From contig JAQICF010000252.1 in assembly GCA_027858795.1 (NCBI GenBank), positions 1 to 39,721 on the forward strand: DNA of 39,721 bases, written 5' to 3'. Below the pieces are notes generated by a model, which was not told where the DNA came from, ran no database searches, and was given only the letters and a program-made list of their open reading frames with translations. Below, piece after piece: positions 24,301 through 32,304 of the stretch; positions within the stretch are counted from its first letter, which is position 1; every line of letters starts with the position of its first letter. This DNA is from Candidatus Delongbacteria bacterium. Its GTDB lineage: Bacteria > Delongbacteria > UBA4055. The translations under genes and the position numbers were made by a program.

Positions 24301-25183
24301 GAAATTTTAAAATAGATCTATTTCCAAAATCTGTTAAAGCAGTAATTCCTGAAGCAAATACATACTCATCTTCTGTTTTTAAAGTTATTTCCTTAATTTT
24401 TTCAATTGAAGAAAATTCATTTAAATAAGCAAGTGCTTGAAATAAAGATCTTAAAATCAACGTTTCATTTTCAATATTAGGTTCATTTAGAATTTTGTTT
24501 AGTTCAAAAGACAAGTCTTTAATTTTTAAGTCCTTAGCACTTTTGATTGCCGTTACTCTAACTTTTTCATCTTCATTTTGGTTTCTTAAAATACTTTTTA
24601 TGGCATTAATGAATTTAAGTCTTTCTCTATTCACTAACACTTTTCTAGATTCTAACTCGAAAATTATATCCTTGGAAGTTACAATAGACAAAATACGCAA
24701 ATCATGATTGTTGTTTTTTTGAATATTAATTATAATACTTTCGAAACTGTTTTTTAAGTCTTCTGATTCAATCTTTTTCAATGACACCCTAGACATATAG
24801 GTCAAAAAATATATTCTATTAAAATTCTTCATATCATTTTGAAAGTCATCTAAAATTATATCTAACGAATTGTCATAATCTTCTATTATAAATTTATCCA
24901 AATGTATAGCAGCATATACAAAAATATTAGAATCTAATCCTGTTTCCGTTACTGCTGCACTTCCGACATTTATCAAATCTTTAATTGATAAGGTGTTAAA
25001 ATATTTGTCCAGTTGAATATTATCGTTTATCTCACCACTTAAGATTTTATTAGTTAGAACATTGTAATGATAATCACTTTTATTAGATTCAGCATATCTT
25101 ACTTCCTGCCCTAAAGTATTGTTGCCCAATCCCAAAAACAGGATCAACACAATGACGATATTGATCACATTATACTTCTTCAT
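21356..25183 (-). CDS. Large secreted protein: HEAT-like solenoid, peptidase-like domain, four Fn3-like repeats, sorting tail
   Basis: A 1275-residue exported protein. After a signal peptide (to about residue 25) come about 380 residues of helical repeats resembling HEAT units. Residues about 455-620 look like a papain-like peptidase: WIGHTGLCAGMDSGHN gives a His, and LRCDGLVEYCYE resembles the nucleophile motif of NlpC/P60 enzymes. The His-before-Cys order fits the permuted (YaeF/YiiX) branch. An Ig-like domain is followed by four 87-residue repeats, each with ATGYDI(D/N)IDG and SSSYTPS. The end (FNPETTISFDL, then GMYFVVMKTANYSKVIKALM) is a type IX-like sorting domain, so the protein should reach the cell surface. 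The peptidase call is inference. Confidence 0.75.
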   Translation of the reverse strand: MKKYNVINIVIVLILFLGLGNNTLGQEVRYAESNKSDYHYNVLTNKILSGEINDNIQLDKYFNTLSIKDLINVGSAAVTETGLDSNIFVYAAIHLDKFIIEDYDNSLDIILDDFQNDMKNFNRIYFLTYMSRVSLKKIESEDLKNSFESIIINIQKNNNHDLRILSIVTSKDIIFELESRKVLVNRERLKFINAIKSILRNQNEDEKVRVTAIKSAKDLKIKDLSFELNKILNEPNIENETLILRSLFQALAYLNEFSSIEKIKEITLKTEDEYVFASGITALTDFGNRSILKFLVENKNKFNGLYTKLALLKLNNLIYKIITEKDDEMLLYAIKAFKPFYDGYKVNYKREMKNISYRKLTESLFDLLYETKNEIYIKEILCVLLHKINKNQAKEILLKIPENKIYEYELNFINNIGNGIELKQNKSNIKTKPKESSYLNTKANLETQEYADPGYRDNGFTWAGILDWIGHTGLCAGMDSGHNLRIIEVGGTSEVVKHNYWSSMQDNPDGLTYWGAHTINASLSGYDMTFSRRHNVMNTAVYLIGRDIGYPVFPTVDALRHNSTYTNIYPNEIDHLRCDGLVEYCYEFNGYWVWGKNGQEQNFDISQVSNVDDHNYFWDEWGDDPNEELAPIVQSGYAGGTSTRMNWQAQVDYPTYEASYVPEGSNVQITITAEDKSGIHYIGYKIGSNSWQYSPAQDQHPDNSSYTFQFDVNLSSSETIYYFAMDNGHNFPQDAESVNVVYSPTLETPSNGSSTTDATPYFNWSSVTYATGYDIDIDGNVYSTTSSSYTPSSNLSISSHSWKVRAKNSTGNSSYTSSWSVTVQNPIPGTPTLASPTNGSSTTDATPYFNWNNVTYATGYDIDIDGSVNSTTSSSYTPSGNLSLGSHNWKVRAKNSTGNSSYTSSWIVTVQNPIPPTPILAIPANGSSTTDTTPSFDWDDATYATGYDINIDGNVYSVTSSSYTPSGNLSLGSHNWKVLAKNASGSSAYSSNWIVTVQNPIPITPTLIAPTNGMTTTDKTPLFDWNDVTYATGYDIDIDGSVYSITSSSYTPSINLTAGSHSWKVRSKNATGESSYSNIWSLSINTAPVITSFIPVQQELSVYNVAPEVLFEITVYDPDVSDMIYYNWFIENDNQINNSPDFNHTFNENGGYLIKAIVSDGFETDSISWNITSFVGIEELNLPKVTQLHQNYPNPFNPETTISFDLVKQNNVSISVFNYNGEIVRNLMNELKDPGSYTVNWNGKNSKGNTVTTGMYFVVMKTANYSKVIKALMVK
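21930..22955 (-). repeat. Four tandem 261-bp repeats in the secreted protein gene
   Basis: The phrase CATAACCTG recurs at about 22081, 22342, 22603 and 22864, an exact 261-bp period. Each unit encodes one 87-residue Fn3-like domain. Their high similarity suggests recent duplication and a site prone to copy-number change or assembly error. Confidence 0.9.
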
Positions 25184-25445
25184 ACTTTACTCCTTATTTA
25201 TATTTTTCACTTCCCCAATACATTCTTTTCCGCATTCAGTTCAACCACAAGAACATCTTCATCCCGAATCAAACTTGATAACCCACCCTTTCCCTTTTCA
25301 ATCTTACGGCGCTCTATGCACCTTCTTCTTATTCTTGGGTTCTGTAGCAGGTTTACCTCCATGTTTCAATGCAAAACAATAAATATTTGCCATCACCTTC
25401 GAAACACCATCTTTAATACATATTTTCATGAATAATTCATCAGCT
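25184..25445. other. Spacer with possible decayed small ORF
   Basis: No convincing gene is present. On the minus strand a 41-codon frame from about 25430 (MKICIKDGVSKVMANIYCF) ends near 25308, and a second frame (IEKGKGGLSSLIRDEDVLVV, ending at about 25206) continues; together they may be one small frameshifted gene. The support is weak. Confidence 0.25.
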
Positions 25446-26483
25446 TCATTCCCCCACTACCCCTTCCCATCCATTCTCCTCAACATACTTCTTCAAATTC
25501 TTAGGCCTATACTTCAAATCCTTATCCCAACGAACTTTCACAGACTCATGAATCAAGATATCACCTTTCTTATGCCTAATAGGACGGTAATATTTCCTTT
25601 TAACTCTATAGAAACTTCTCCTAGAATTATGCAAAGTAGCCAAAGGATTATTACTAATATCTTTAACCAAATGAGATTCAACTGACAAACCTGCACCACC
25701 AGCTTCATTGATCATCCAATCAAACGCAATATCAGAAAGAACCGTACCGTCCTTATCAGGTTTATAACTACCCCCAATATCACTATGAGCTCCACAAAAC
25801 CAAACCTGCTTCATGTCCATATCTTCTCTAGGTTTCCAGATAGTCGGTACGAAATCTGATCTATGCTCATCAATAGCCATCGCATGTCTAGCAATACAAA
25901 CATTCTTACCGATCTTATTATCATAAAATTCATCTTGATCATCAAACAACCCTAGAAAGGAAATAGGAATTCCCATAGCACCAACAGTATCCCAAACACC
26001 TACAAATTTAATTTCTCTTGATGGGTGAGAGTGGTCATTTCTAAATTCAACCGACTTCTTACCTTTCGGACCAAAATCTTTACCAGGTTTTTTGTAATGC
26101 TCAAAAGCTTTCTGAATCAACGGAGCATCAGGTCTCTTGATAATACCACAGTTATTAATCAATCCACATAAACAACGAATAGTATAAGCTCCTCTACTGA
26201 AACCAAAGAGGTAAATTTCATCACCTTCAGAGTAATTTTGAACAATGTAGCGGTAATCATCAACAATATTCTTATGCAGACCCCTACCGGTTGTACCGCC
26301 TACAACTTTATCGTAGTAAGAACCAACACCCCAGTCATAGAACACCTGCTGAGGAGCACCATCCGATCCAATAGGTTTGATACCTCGTGCTAAACGCAGA
26401 ACATTTGTAGGAAAATCTTTCTTCAGATCCTTTTCCGGACGATTCCAAGTGCCATCTGCACAGATAATAATTCGCTTTTTAAT
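25446..26483 (-). CDS. DUF2235 alpha/beta hydrolase (Tle1-like), apparent ATT start
   Basis: A 345-residue DUF2235 hydrolase, the family that includes the Tle1 phospholipase effectors of type VI secretion. Visible parts are IIICADGTWNRPEKD at the N-terminus, the nucleophile elbow FGFSRGAYTIRCLCGLI (GxSxG), the Asp of VGVWDTVGAMG, and CGAHSDIGGSY with the catalytic His. The conserved DGTWN lies upstream of the first ATG or GTG, so the true N-terminus must be near 26483. There AGGAG is followed, seven bases on, by ATT AAA AAG, where homologues have ATG. Either ATT is the start, or the start codon has mutated. The strand neighbours do not include a type VI system, so its role as an effector is not supported here. 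Confidence 0.8.
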   Translation of the reverse strand: MKKRIIICADGTWNRPEKDLKKDFPTNVLRLARGIKPIGSDGAPQQVFYDWGVGSYYDKVVGGTTGRGLHKNIVDDYRYIVQNYSEGDEIYLFGFSRGAYTIRCLCGLINNCGIIKRPDAPLIQKAFEHYKKPGKDFGPKGKKSVEFRNDHSHPSREIKFVGVWDTVGAMGIPISFLGLFDDQDEFYDNKIGKNVCIARHAMAIDEHRSDFVPTIWKPREDMDMKQVWFCGAHSDIGGSYKPDKDGTVLSDIAFDWMINEAGGAGLSVESHLVKDISNNPLATLHNSRRSFYRVKRKYYRPIRHKKGDILIHESVKVRWDKDLKYRPKNLKKYVEENGWEGVVGE

Positions 26484-26556
26484 AGGTTAGCTCCTTTATA
26501 ATAATGAGTATCTAATAAAATAACATTCTTATAACCAATATTCAAGAACCAGAATC

Positions 26557-26608
26557 GACAACACATTTTGACAACACATTTTGACAACACATTTTGACAA
26601 CACATTTT
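26557..26608. repeat. Four tandem 13-bp repeats
   Basis: GACAACACATTTT is repeated four times without a mismatch, followed by GAATTCAGAATTCAGAATTTA. It sits upstream of the DUF2235 gene; a Cys-rich reading frame over it is an artefact of the repeat. Confidence 0.9.
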
Positions 26609-26783
26609 GTGAATTCAGAATTCAGAATTTAGAGATGTTCTTATAAAACGATTTAACTATAAGCTCTTACGACTTCAAAATGATATCATTAATCATACTT
26701 TTGCAAATCGCACTATATTATCTTATCTTTCATGTATAATTCAATCGAAAATACTTTAAATATTATTTCAACAAGGATAGGCA

Positions 26784-27554
26784 ATGAGCGATCTGTATGA
26801 TAGTATTAAAAAGGGAAGAAATTTAATGAAGGCTGATTGGTCTGATTTTAAAGATTTGAAAACTGATCAAAGAAAAAAAGTTGAACATCCAGCTGTAGTA
26901 AAACCTTACGATAATTCAAAGTTAATTGATCTACCTGAACCTTTAAGAACTGACAGGATCGTTTCAGATATTAATGAACTCATTCAGTCCAGAAGAAGTC
27001 ATCGAAAATTCACAAATGAGAAAATGTCTCTAACTGAGTTATCCTATCTACTTCATTCGACACAAAGAATCCAGAAACTTGTTAAAAAAGATACAGCTAC
27101 TTTACGTCCGGTTCCTTCTGCTGGAGCCAAGCACCCTTATGAAACATATCTTGCAATTTTAAATATTGAAGAACTTAAGAAAGGTATTTATCGCTACTTG
27201 CCTGATGTTCATAAATTACTTTACCTTCATACATATAGAGACCTTAAAAAGAGAATAAATCTTTCAGTTAACGATCAGAAATTTACAACAAAGAGTAATG
27301 TCGTGTTCTATTGGAGTTGTATTCCTTACAGATCCGAATGGAGGTATTCTATAAAATCTCACAAAGCTATGCTACTTGATGCTGGACATATTTGTCAGAA
27401 TTTATATCTTGCTGCTGAGTCAATGAAATTTGGTACTTGTGCAATTGCAGCTTATGATCAAGAATTGTCAGATCAACTGCTAAAACTCGATGGAGAGGAT
27501 GAATTTACTGTTTATATCTCCCCTGTCGGAAAACAAGAAAAAATTGAAATATAA
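26784..27554 (+). CDS. SagB-type nitroreductase-fold oxidoreductase
   Basis: A 256-residue flavin-dependent enzyme of the SagB/ThcOx branch of the nitroreductase fold. Marks are LIQSRRSHRKFTNEKMSLTE at the FMN-binding start, LRPVPSAGAKHPYETYL, the DAGHICQNLYLAAESM helix and FGTCAIAAYD. SagB enzymes oxidise azoline rings in peptide natural products, but many genomes carry stand-alone members with unknown substrates. No cyclodehydratase or precursor peptide is adjacent, so a role in peptide modification is not supported here. It is monocistronic and converges on the fRMsr-like gene with an 11-bp gap. Confidence 0.88.
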   Translation: MSDLYDSIKKGRNLMKADWSDFKDLKTDQRKKVEHPAVVKPYDNSKLIDLPEPLRTDRIVSDINELIQSRRSHRKFTNEKMSLTELSYLLHSTQRIQKLVKKDTATLRPVPSAGAKHPYETYLAILNIEELKKGIYRYLPDVHKLLYLHTYRDLKKRINLSVNDQKFTTKSNVVFYWSCIPYRSEWRYSIKSHKAMLLDAGHICQNLYLAAESMKFGTCAIAAYDQELSDQLLKLDGEDEFTVYISPVGKQEKIEI

Positions 27555-27565
27555 AAAAAGAGGGT

Positions 27566-28024
27566 TTAAATAACGCTCTTGAAAACATTCACGATCTCAG
27601 ATAGATATTTAAGATCAACATCATCAAAAGATCCGACCTCAAGTGAATCTATATCAAGCACAGCTATAAGTTCTCCAACTGAATTAAAAACCGGGAGAAC
27701 GATCTCTGATCTGGTCTCAGAAGAACAGGCAATATGATACTTCAACTTGGTAACATCCTCAACTATCTGAGGAGTTCTATCAGCAGCACATCTACCACAG
27801 ACTCCCCTATCATAGCTAATGACCAAGCACCCATGACCGCCTTGGTATGGACCGACCTTTAAAGTCCTGTCCCCGACAACTCTATAAAACCCTGCCCAAT
27901 TGATAAAATCAGCTGAATGGAATATTTCACAGGCAATAGTTGACATTATCGTTATGACATCATCTTCGCCGGTAGTAAGAGATTTTATGTCTCTTATTAA
28001 TTCTTTGTATTTTTCTTCTTTCAT
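27566..28024 (-). CDS. msrC: GAF-domain free methionine-(R)-sulfoxide reductase
   Basis: A 152-residue GAF protein of fRMsr type, reducing free methionine-R-sulfoxide with thioredoxin. All three expected Cys positions can be seen: GHGCLVIS, RGVCGRCAADRT and HIACSSETRSEIVLPV. The rest (INWAGFYRV, QIVEDVTKLK, VLDIDSLEVGSFDDVD) fits the family. Length is normal. It is the last gene of the formate dehydrogenase operon, 8 bp after fdhD, an unusual partner that may reflect protection of the redox-sensitive enzyme (inference). Confidence 0.88.
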   Translation of the reverse strand: MKEEKYKELIRDIKSLTTGEDDVITIMSTIACEIFHSADFINWAGFYRVVGDRTLKVGPYQGGHGCLVISYDRGVCGRCAADRTPQIVEDVTKLKYHIACSSETRSEIVLPVFNSVGELIAVLDIDSLEVGSFDDVDLKYLSEIVNVFKSVI

Positions 28025-28032
28025 ATTTGTTC

Positions 28033-28806
28033 CTATTCAATAATTCTACTTAATCCGGTATAAATATTAAATTTATTACTTCGGGCAAAACCAACAAGCG
28101 TTATATCATTTTCCTCAGCGAGCTCAATAGCTTTTAAGGTTGGAGCACTCCTGGAAATAATAATCTGAATACCCGGATTTATTAATTTCAACACTATTTC
28201 AGATGAAATTCTACCACTTGTTAATATAACCTTATCTTCTAAGCTTGTTTTTTGGCGGTAAAGATTACCAATAACTTTATCTATTGCATTATGCCTTCCG
28301 ATATCCTCTCTAAAACATAATAGCTCAGAACCATCACTTATGGCAGCACTATGAACTCCACCTGTTTTCATAAAAAGTTCTGAACTCTTATTAAATTTGT
28401 GCATCAACTCTGATATCTTCTCAGATCGTATTGTGATTTTTATCTTCTTAGTCTCAATCTTAGTGTTTTTTGAAAATAATATTGTACCACCACCGCATCC
28501 AACAGGTTTTAATCTGGAGAATACCATTTCTTTTACAACACTATTATCCTCAAGATGAATATGCATTATGTTATTCTTGGCATCAAAAGTAAGCTTCTTC
28601 AGTTCATTTTCAGCATTTACAATTCCGGAGTTCAATAAATATCCTGCTGTGAAATCTTCAAGATGTTGAGGGGAAATTATCATTGAGCTTATCTGCTTAT
28701 AATTTATAGCCAATTTAAGATCGATCTCATTCACGATGTCATCTTCAGTCTCTGTTCGTTCACCGTTTGCATATTTGATGATTTTTCTCTTTGACGATAT
28801 ATCCAT
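28033..28806 (-). CDS. fdhD: Formate dehydrogenase accessory sulfurtransferase FdhD
   Basis: A 257-residue FdhD, which passes sulfur from a cysteine desulfurase to the molybdenum cofactor of formate dehydrogenase. Family marks are ISPQHLEDFTAGYLLNSG, GGVHSAAISDGSELLCFRED with IGRHNAIDKVIG, and LTSGRISSEIVLKL. The loop that holds the CxxC pair in E. coli reads LKPVGCGGGTILF here: the first Cys is kept, the second is replaced by Gly. The gene overlaps mobA by one base and lies in the same operon as its target enzyme fdhA. Confidence 0.93.
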   Translation of the reverse strand: MDISSKRKIIKYANGERTETEDDIVNEIDLKLAINYKQISSMIISPQHLEDFTAGYLLNSGIVNAENELKKLTFDAKNNIMHIHLEDNSVVKEMVFSRLKPVGCGGGTILFSKNTKIETKKIKITIRSEKISELMHKFNKSSELFMKTGGVHSAAISDGSELLCFREDIGRHNAIDKVIGNLYRQKTSLEDKVILTSGRISSEIVLKLINPGIQIIISRSAPTLKAIELAEENDITLVGFARSNKFNIYTGLSRIIE

Positions 28807-29420
28807 TATTGATCCAGTTTATTGTTTTTTCGGGCGGTTTCAAGGTCGTCAAATGTATTAATATTAAAGAATGCTTTTTTATTATGTTCGTTTTGCTCTA
28901 ATTCCCAGTAGAAAACATTTAAATCTGCATAAAATTTCCTGATAGCAAGGTCTTCAACTGTGGTAAGATATTCTTCCAACTGTTCTTTTAGAGATGATGA
29001 ATAAATTGAATGTAAAGGTTCGATCATTTCTCCCATTTTTGGAACTATAATATCAGCAGCAATAGAAAAGAATTTCTTAATTTCGGATTCAACAAGTTTT
29101 TCATCAATGAACGGCATATCACCTGGAAAGAAAAATACTGCCTGTTTAGTTGTAACAGTTAAAGCAGCATGAATTCCACCGAGAGGACCGATGTTTTTGA
29201 ATATATCTGATACTCTGATAATTTTATAATCATTAACACACAAATTTTTCTCATCAGAAACAATTATTATTTCACTAAAGAATTTATCGGATAATCTGAG
29301 AATTTTTTCTAGATTCGTACAGCTGCCTACTTCAAGCATGGCTTTGTTAACACCATTCATCCTCTTGCTTTTACCACCTGCAAGGATTGCACAAGCTATA
29401 TTTTCCTTGATGTTGGTCAT
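28806..29420 (-). CDS. mobA: Molybdenum cofactor guanylyltransferase MobA
   Basis: A 204-residue MobA, attaching GMP to molybdopterin to form the bis-MGD cofactor of formate dehydrogenase. The nucleotide-binding start is CAILAGGKSKRMNGVNKAML (LAGGxSxRMxxxK). Other marks are GPLGGIHAAL, FFPGDMPFIDEKLVE (the metal-binding Asp) and the closing FFNINTFDDLETA. It is shorter than many MobA proteins but complete. It lies 6 bp after fdhA and overlaps fdhD by one base, so it is cotranscribed and serves the enzyme encoded upstream. Confidence 0.93.
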   Translation of the reverse strand: MTNIKENIACAILAGGKSKRMNGVNKAMLEVGSCTNLEKILRLSDKFFSEIIIVSDEKNLCVNDYKIIRVSDIFKNIGPLGGIHAALTVTTKQAVFFFPGDMPFIDEKLVESEIKKFFSIAADIIVPKMGEMIEPLHSIYSSSLKEQLEEYLTTVEDLAIRKFYADLNVFYWELEQNEHNKKAFFNINTFDDLETARKNNKLDQ

Positions 29421-29426
29421 TTATTT

Positions 29427-32123
29427 CTAAGCTTTCTCCAGTCTACAAGCAGCAACTTTAAATTCAGGTATCTTCGACTCAGGATCAAGAGCATTGTTCG
29501 TAAGAATATTTGCAGGAGCTTCCCAGAAATGAAAAGGAACACTTACAGTACCTTTAGGCATTCTTTTAGTGATAAAAGCTTTCGTAGTAATAGTTCCTCT
29601 ACGTGTCGTAATTTTTATATCCCCACTGTTTTTTACACCGATCTCTTCAGCATCTTCTACTGAGATCAATACATGCGGTCCTGAGATATTATTCAGACCT
29701 TTGGTCTTTCTTGACATAGTTCCTGTATGGAAATGTTGCAATATCCTGCCTGTTGTTAAAAATATAGGATATTCTTCGTCAGGCAATTCAGCAGGTTCTC
29801 TGAAAGCAACAGGGTACATTTTTCCTAAACCTCTGAAGAATTTATCTAAATGTAAGATCGCAGTTCCCGGATGATCCTTTGTCGGACATGGCCATTGAAG
29901 CCCCTGGCCTCCGAGCCTTTCCCAACTCATTCCTTCATATTGAGGAGTGCATTCAGCCATCTCATTAAAAATATCCGAAGCATTAGTGTAGGTCCAGTTT
30001 AAACCCATTTTATTTGCGAGCATCTGATGTATCTTCCATCCATCCAAAGCAATACCTGGTGAATTTACAGCTTTATTTATTATTTGAACCCTTCTTTCTG
30101 TATTTGTAAAAGTACCATTTTTCTCAGCATAAGCACTTGCAGGAAGAACAACATCCGCCATCCTGGCTGTTTCAGACATAAATATATCCTCAACTACAAG
30201 AAATTCAAGATTTTTCAATGCTTTTTCAGCATGATTTATATCCGGATCACTCATCATAGGATTTTCACCCATAATGTAAAAAGCCTTCATTTCGCCATCC
30301 ATGGCTTTTTTAAGAGTTATGGTCATTTCGTAACCTGGTTTACTGCTGAGTTTGCATCCCCACAGATCTTCCATCTTTTTCTGAATGGCAGGATCATCTA
30401 CATTTTGATAACCCTGATATACATTAGGCAATCCGCCCACATCACTCGCACCCTGAACATTCGATTGACCACGAAGAGGATTAACACCACCGCCTTCTAT
30501 TCCAATGTTACCGCAAAGCATTTGTAGATTAGCGATTGATTTTACATTATCAACCCCGGTTATATGCTGAGTTATTCCCATTGCGTAATAAACAGCTGCA
30601 ACCTTTGCTTGTGAAAAGAGTTTTGCAATATCTTTTATCGTTTGTGCTGGTATTCCACAAACTAATTCAACAAATTCGGGAGTACATTTTTCAACTTGTT
30701 TTTTTAAAATTTCGAAAGATTCAGGTTCTATCCTATTTTTTATATATTCCTTATCTTCCCATTCGTTTTGCAGTATATAATTTATAATTCCGTTGATAGC
30801 AGGTACATCCGTTCCCGGTCTTTGAGATGTATAAATTTCAGCATAATCCGCCATCATGATCCTTTTAGGATCAATAACAATAAGTTTTGTTCTACCTTCA
30901 ATAACTGCTTGTTTTATTCTTGCGGCAATTACAGGGTGAGCAACAGATGTGTCTGAACCCATAATTAAAACAACATCTGAACTTTTCATACCTTTAATAT
31001 CATTTGTCATCGCTCCCGAACCTAAAGTTGCGGCCAGACCGGCCACAGTAGAGCTATGTCAAAGCCGGGCACAGTGATCTATATTGTTTGTTTTGAGACC
31101 TGATCTTATCATCTTCTGGAAAGTGTAATTTTCTTCATTCGTAACTTTAGCGGAGGCAAGAGCCATGATAGAATCGGCTCCGTATTTTTCCTTAATGCCG
31201 AGCAACTTTGTAGCTACTAAACTTATAGCTTCGTCCCAGCTTGCTTCTCTGAATTTCCCGTTTTCTTTGATCAAAGGAGTAGTTAATCTTTCTTCATGTC
31301 CCACAAAATCAAAACCGTATCTACCTTTTACACAAAGCATACCGTCATTTGCCGGAGCACCTTCAACTCCTTTTACTTTTACGATCTTGTTCTTTTTCCT
31401 GTCGATATGTAATTCCACTTTACAGCCTACACCGCAATATGGGCAAACAGTTTCAACTTTTTCAAGTTCCCAACTCTGTGCTTTTCCGATAGCATAAGTA
31501 TCTATTATGGCTCCTGTCGGACATATTTGTGAACATTCACCACACTGCACACATGACGATTCACCCATGTTCATATCTATATCTACGATAACCTCAGTAT
31601 CATATCCTCTGTACCCAAAACTCAAGACTTGATTAACAACAGTTTTATTACAAGCCTCAACACATCTACCGCAAAGGATACATTTGTTTCGATCAATCGT
31701 AATAAATTCTGAGGTTTTATCAATTTCTCTATATTTTTCAGAATATTCTATTGTATCTCTGTCAATTCCGTGATAATATGACGCAGATTGCAATTCACAT
31801 TCACCGTTTTGCTCACATGTAAGACAATCATGCCTTCCGCTGCCTAAAAGTAATTCTAATGCTGCTTCTCTCGACTTTCTAATTCTTTCACTTTCGGTAA
31901 TGACTTTCATATTCTCGGTTATAAAAGTTGAGCATGAAGTTTGAAGAGTTTTCATTCCTTCAATTTCAACTACACAAAGAAAACATGAAGATATTGGTTT
32001 TAATTTCTTATGATAACAAAGTGTCGGGATCTCAATTCCGTTTCTCTTTGCTACATTTAATACTGTTTCACCTTCTGAACCGGTATATTTTTTGTTATTT
32101 ATATATATTTTTACTTCTTTCAT
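29427..32123 (-). CDS. fdhA: Selenocysteine formate dehydrogenase, NuoG-like catalytic subunit
   Basis: One 898-residue selenoprotein read through an in-frame TGA at 31059-31061 (Sec355). N-terminal part: a 2Fe-2S domain (CYHKKLKPISSCFLC), a HDCLTCEQNGECELQ cluster motif, two 4Fe-4S motifs (CILCGRCVEAC, CVQCGECSQICPTGA), then the molybdopterin Fe4S4 site (CPYCGVGC). Around the TGA the sequence is DHCARL-U-HSSTVAGLAATLG, the formate dehydrogenase active site, with the usual His after Sec. The C-terminal half has GNIGIEGGGVNPLRGQSNVQ and the closing cofactor-binding domain. A SECIS hairpin follows the TGA. No NuoE/NuoF-like subunit genes are adjacent, so the electron partner is encoded elsewhere. 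It leads the fdhA-mobA-fdhD-msrC operon. Confidence 0.95.
31029..31047 (-). promoter_or_regulatory. SECIS element of fdhA
   Basis: TGTGGCC-GGTCT-GGCCGCA on the minus strand: a 7-bp stem with one G-U pair and a GGUCU loop, starting 11 nt after the TGA. The loop is the same as the SelB-binding loop of E. coli fdhF. This makes selenocysteine insertion, not a nonsense mutation, the reading of the TGA. Confidence 0.92.
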
Positions 32124-32220
32124 CGGGCGATCCTATAAATTTATATCTATCTGAAGTATACACTTTTGTAAAATACTTTATTACATCAGAATTCGCAATG
32201 ATACAATTCATTCATATAAA

Positions 32221-32250
32221 TAAAAAACCCGGCACGAGTCCGGATTTTTT
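32221..32250 (-). terminator. Terminator after the citrate lyase genes
   Basis: CCGG-ACTCGTG-CCGG on the minus strand, with a run of T after it. It separates the citrate lyase operon from the formate dehydrogenase operon. Confidence 0.75.
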
Positions 32251-32276
32251 AGGTAATAATATTTTATAAATGTAGA

Positions 32277-32294
32277 GGTCGCAGATCTGCGACC
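32277..32294. repeat. Perfect 18-bp palindrome
   Basis: GGTCGCAGATCTGCGACC, a perfect inverted repeat just after the citF stop. GC-rich against an AT-rich background, so likely a dispersed intergenic repeat or part of the 3' end structure. Confidence 0.6.
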
Positions 32295-32304
32295 CTTACA
32301 GAAT

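Noticed and set aside
25119..25382. An 87-codon plus-strand ORF in the spacer after the large secreted protein gene
   Set aside because: No ribosome binding site or family match, and it begins antisense to the signal peptide of the secreted protein.
25446..26483. Type VI secretion effector locus
   Set aside because: The DUF2235 fold is shared with Tle1 effectors, but no VgrG, Hcp, PAAR or immunity gene is nearby.
26423..26605. Cys-rich small ORF (MCCQNVLSKCVVKMCC)
   Set aside because: The peptide is a translation of the 13-bp tandem repeat and then overlaps the 5' end of the DUF2235 gene in another frame.
26557..26608. CRISPR array
   Set aside because: The 13-bp units are contiguous with no spacers; no cas gene is present anywhere in the window.
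26784..27554. RiPP (azoline peptide) cluster around the SagB-type enzyme
   Set aside because: No cyclodehydratase, precursor peptide or transporter is adjacent; the enzyme stands alone.
30084..30527. A 147-codon open frame on the plus strand
   Set aside because: It lies fully antisense to the conserved catalytic region of fdhA and has no family match; it is a shadow of that gene.
31059..31061. Nonsense mutation splitting fdhA into two genes
   Set aside because: The position equals the selenocysteine of formate dehydrogenases and a SECIS hairpin with a GGUCU loop follows at the right distance.
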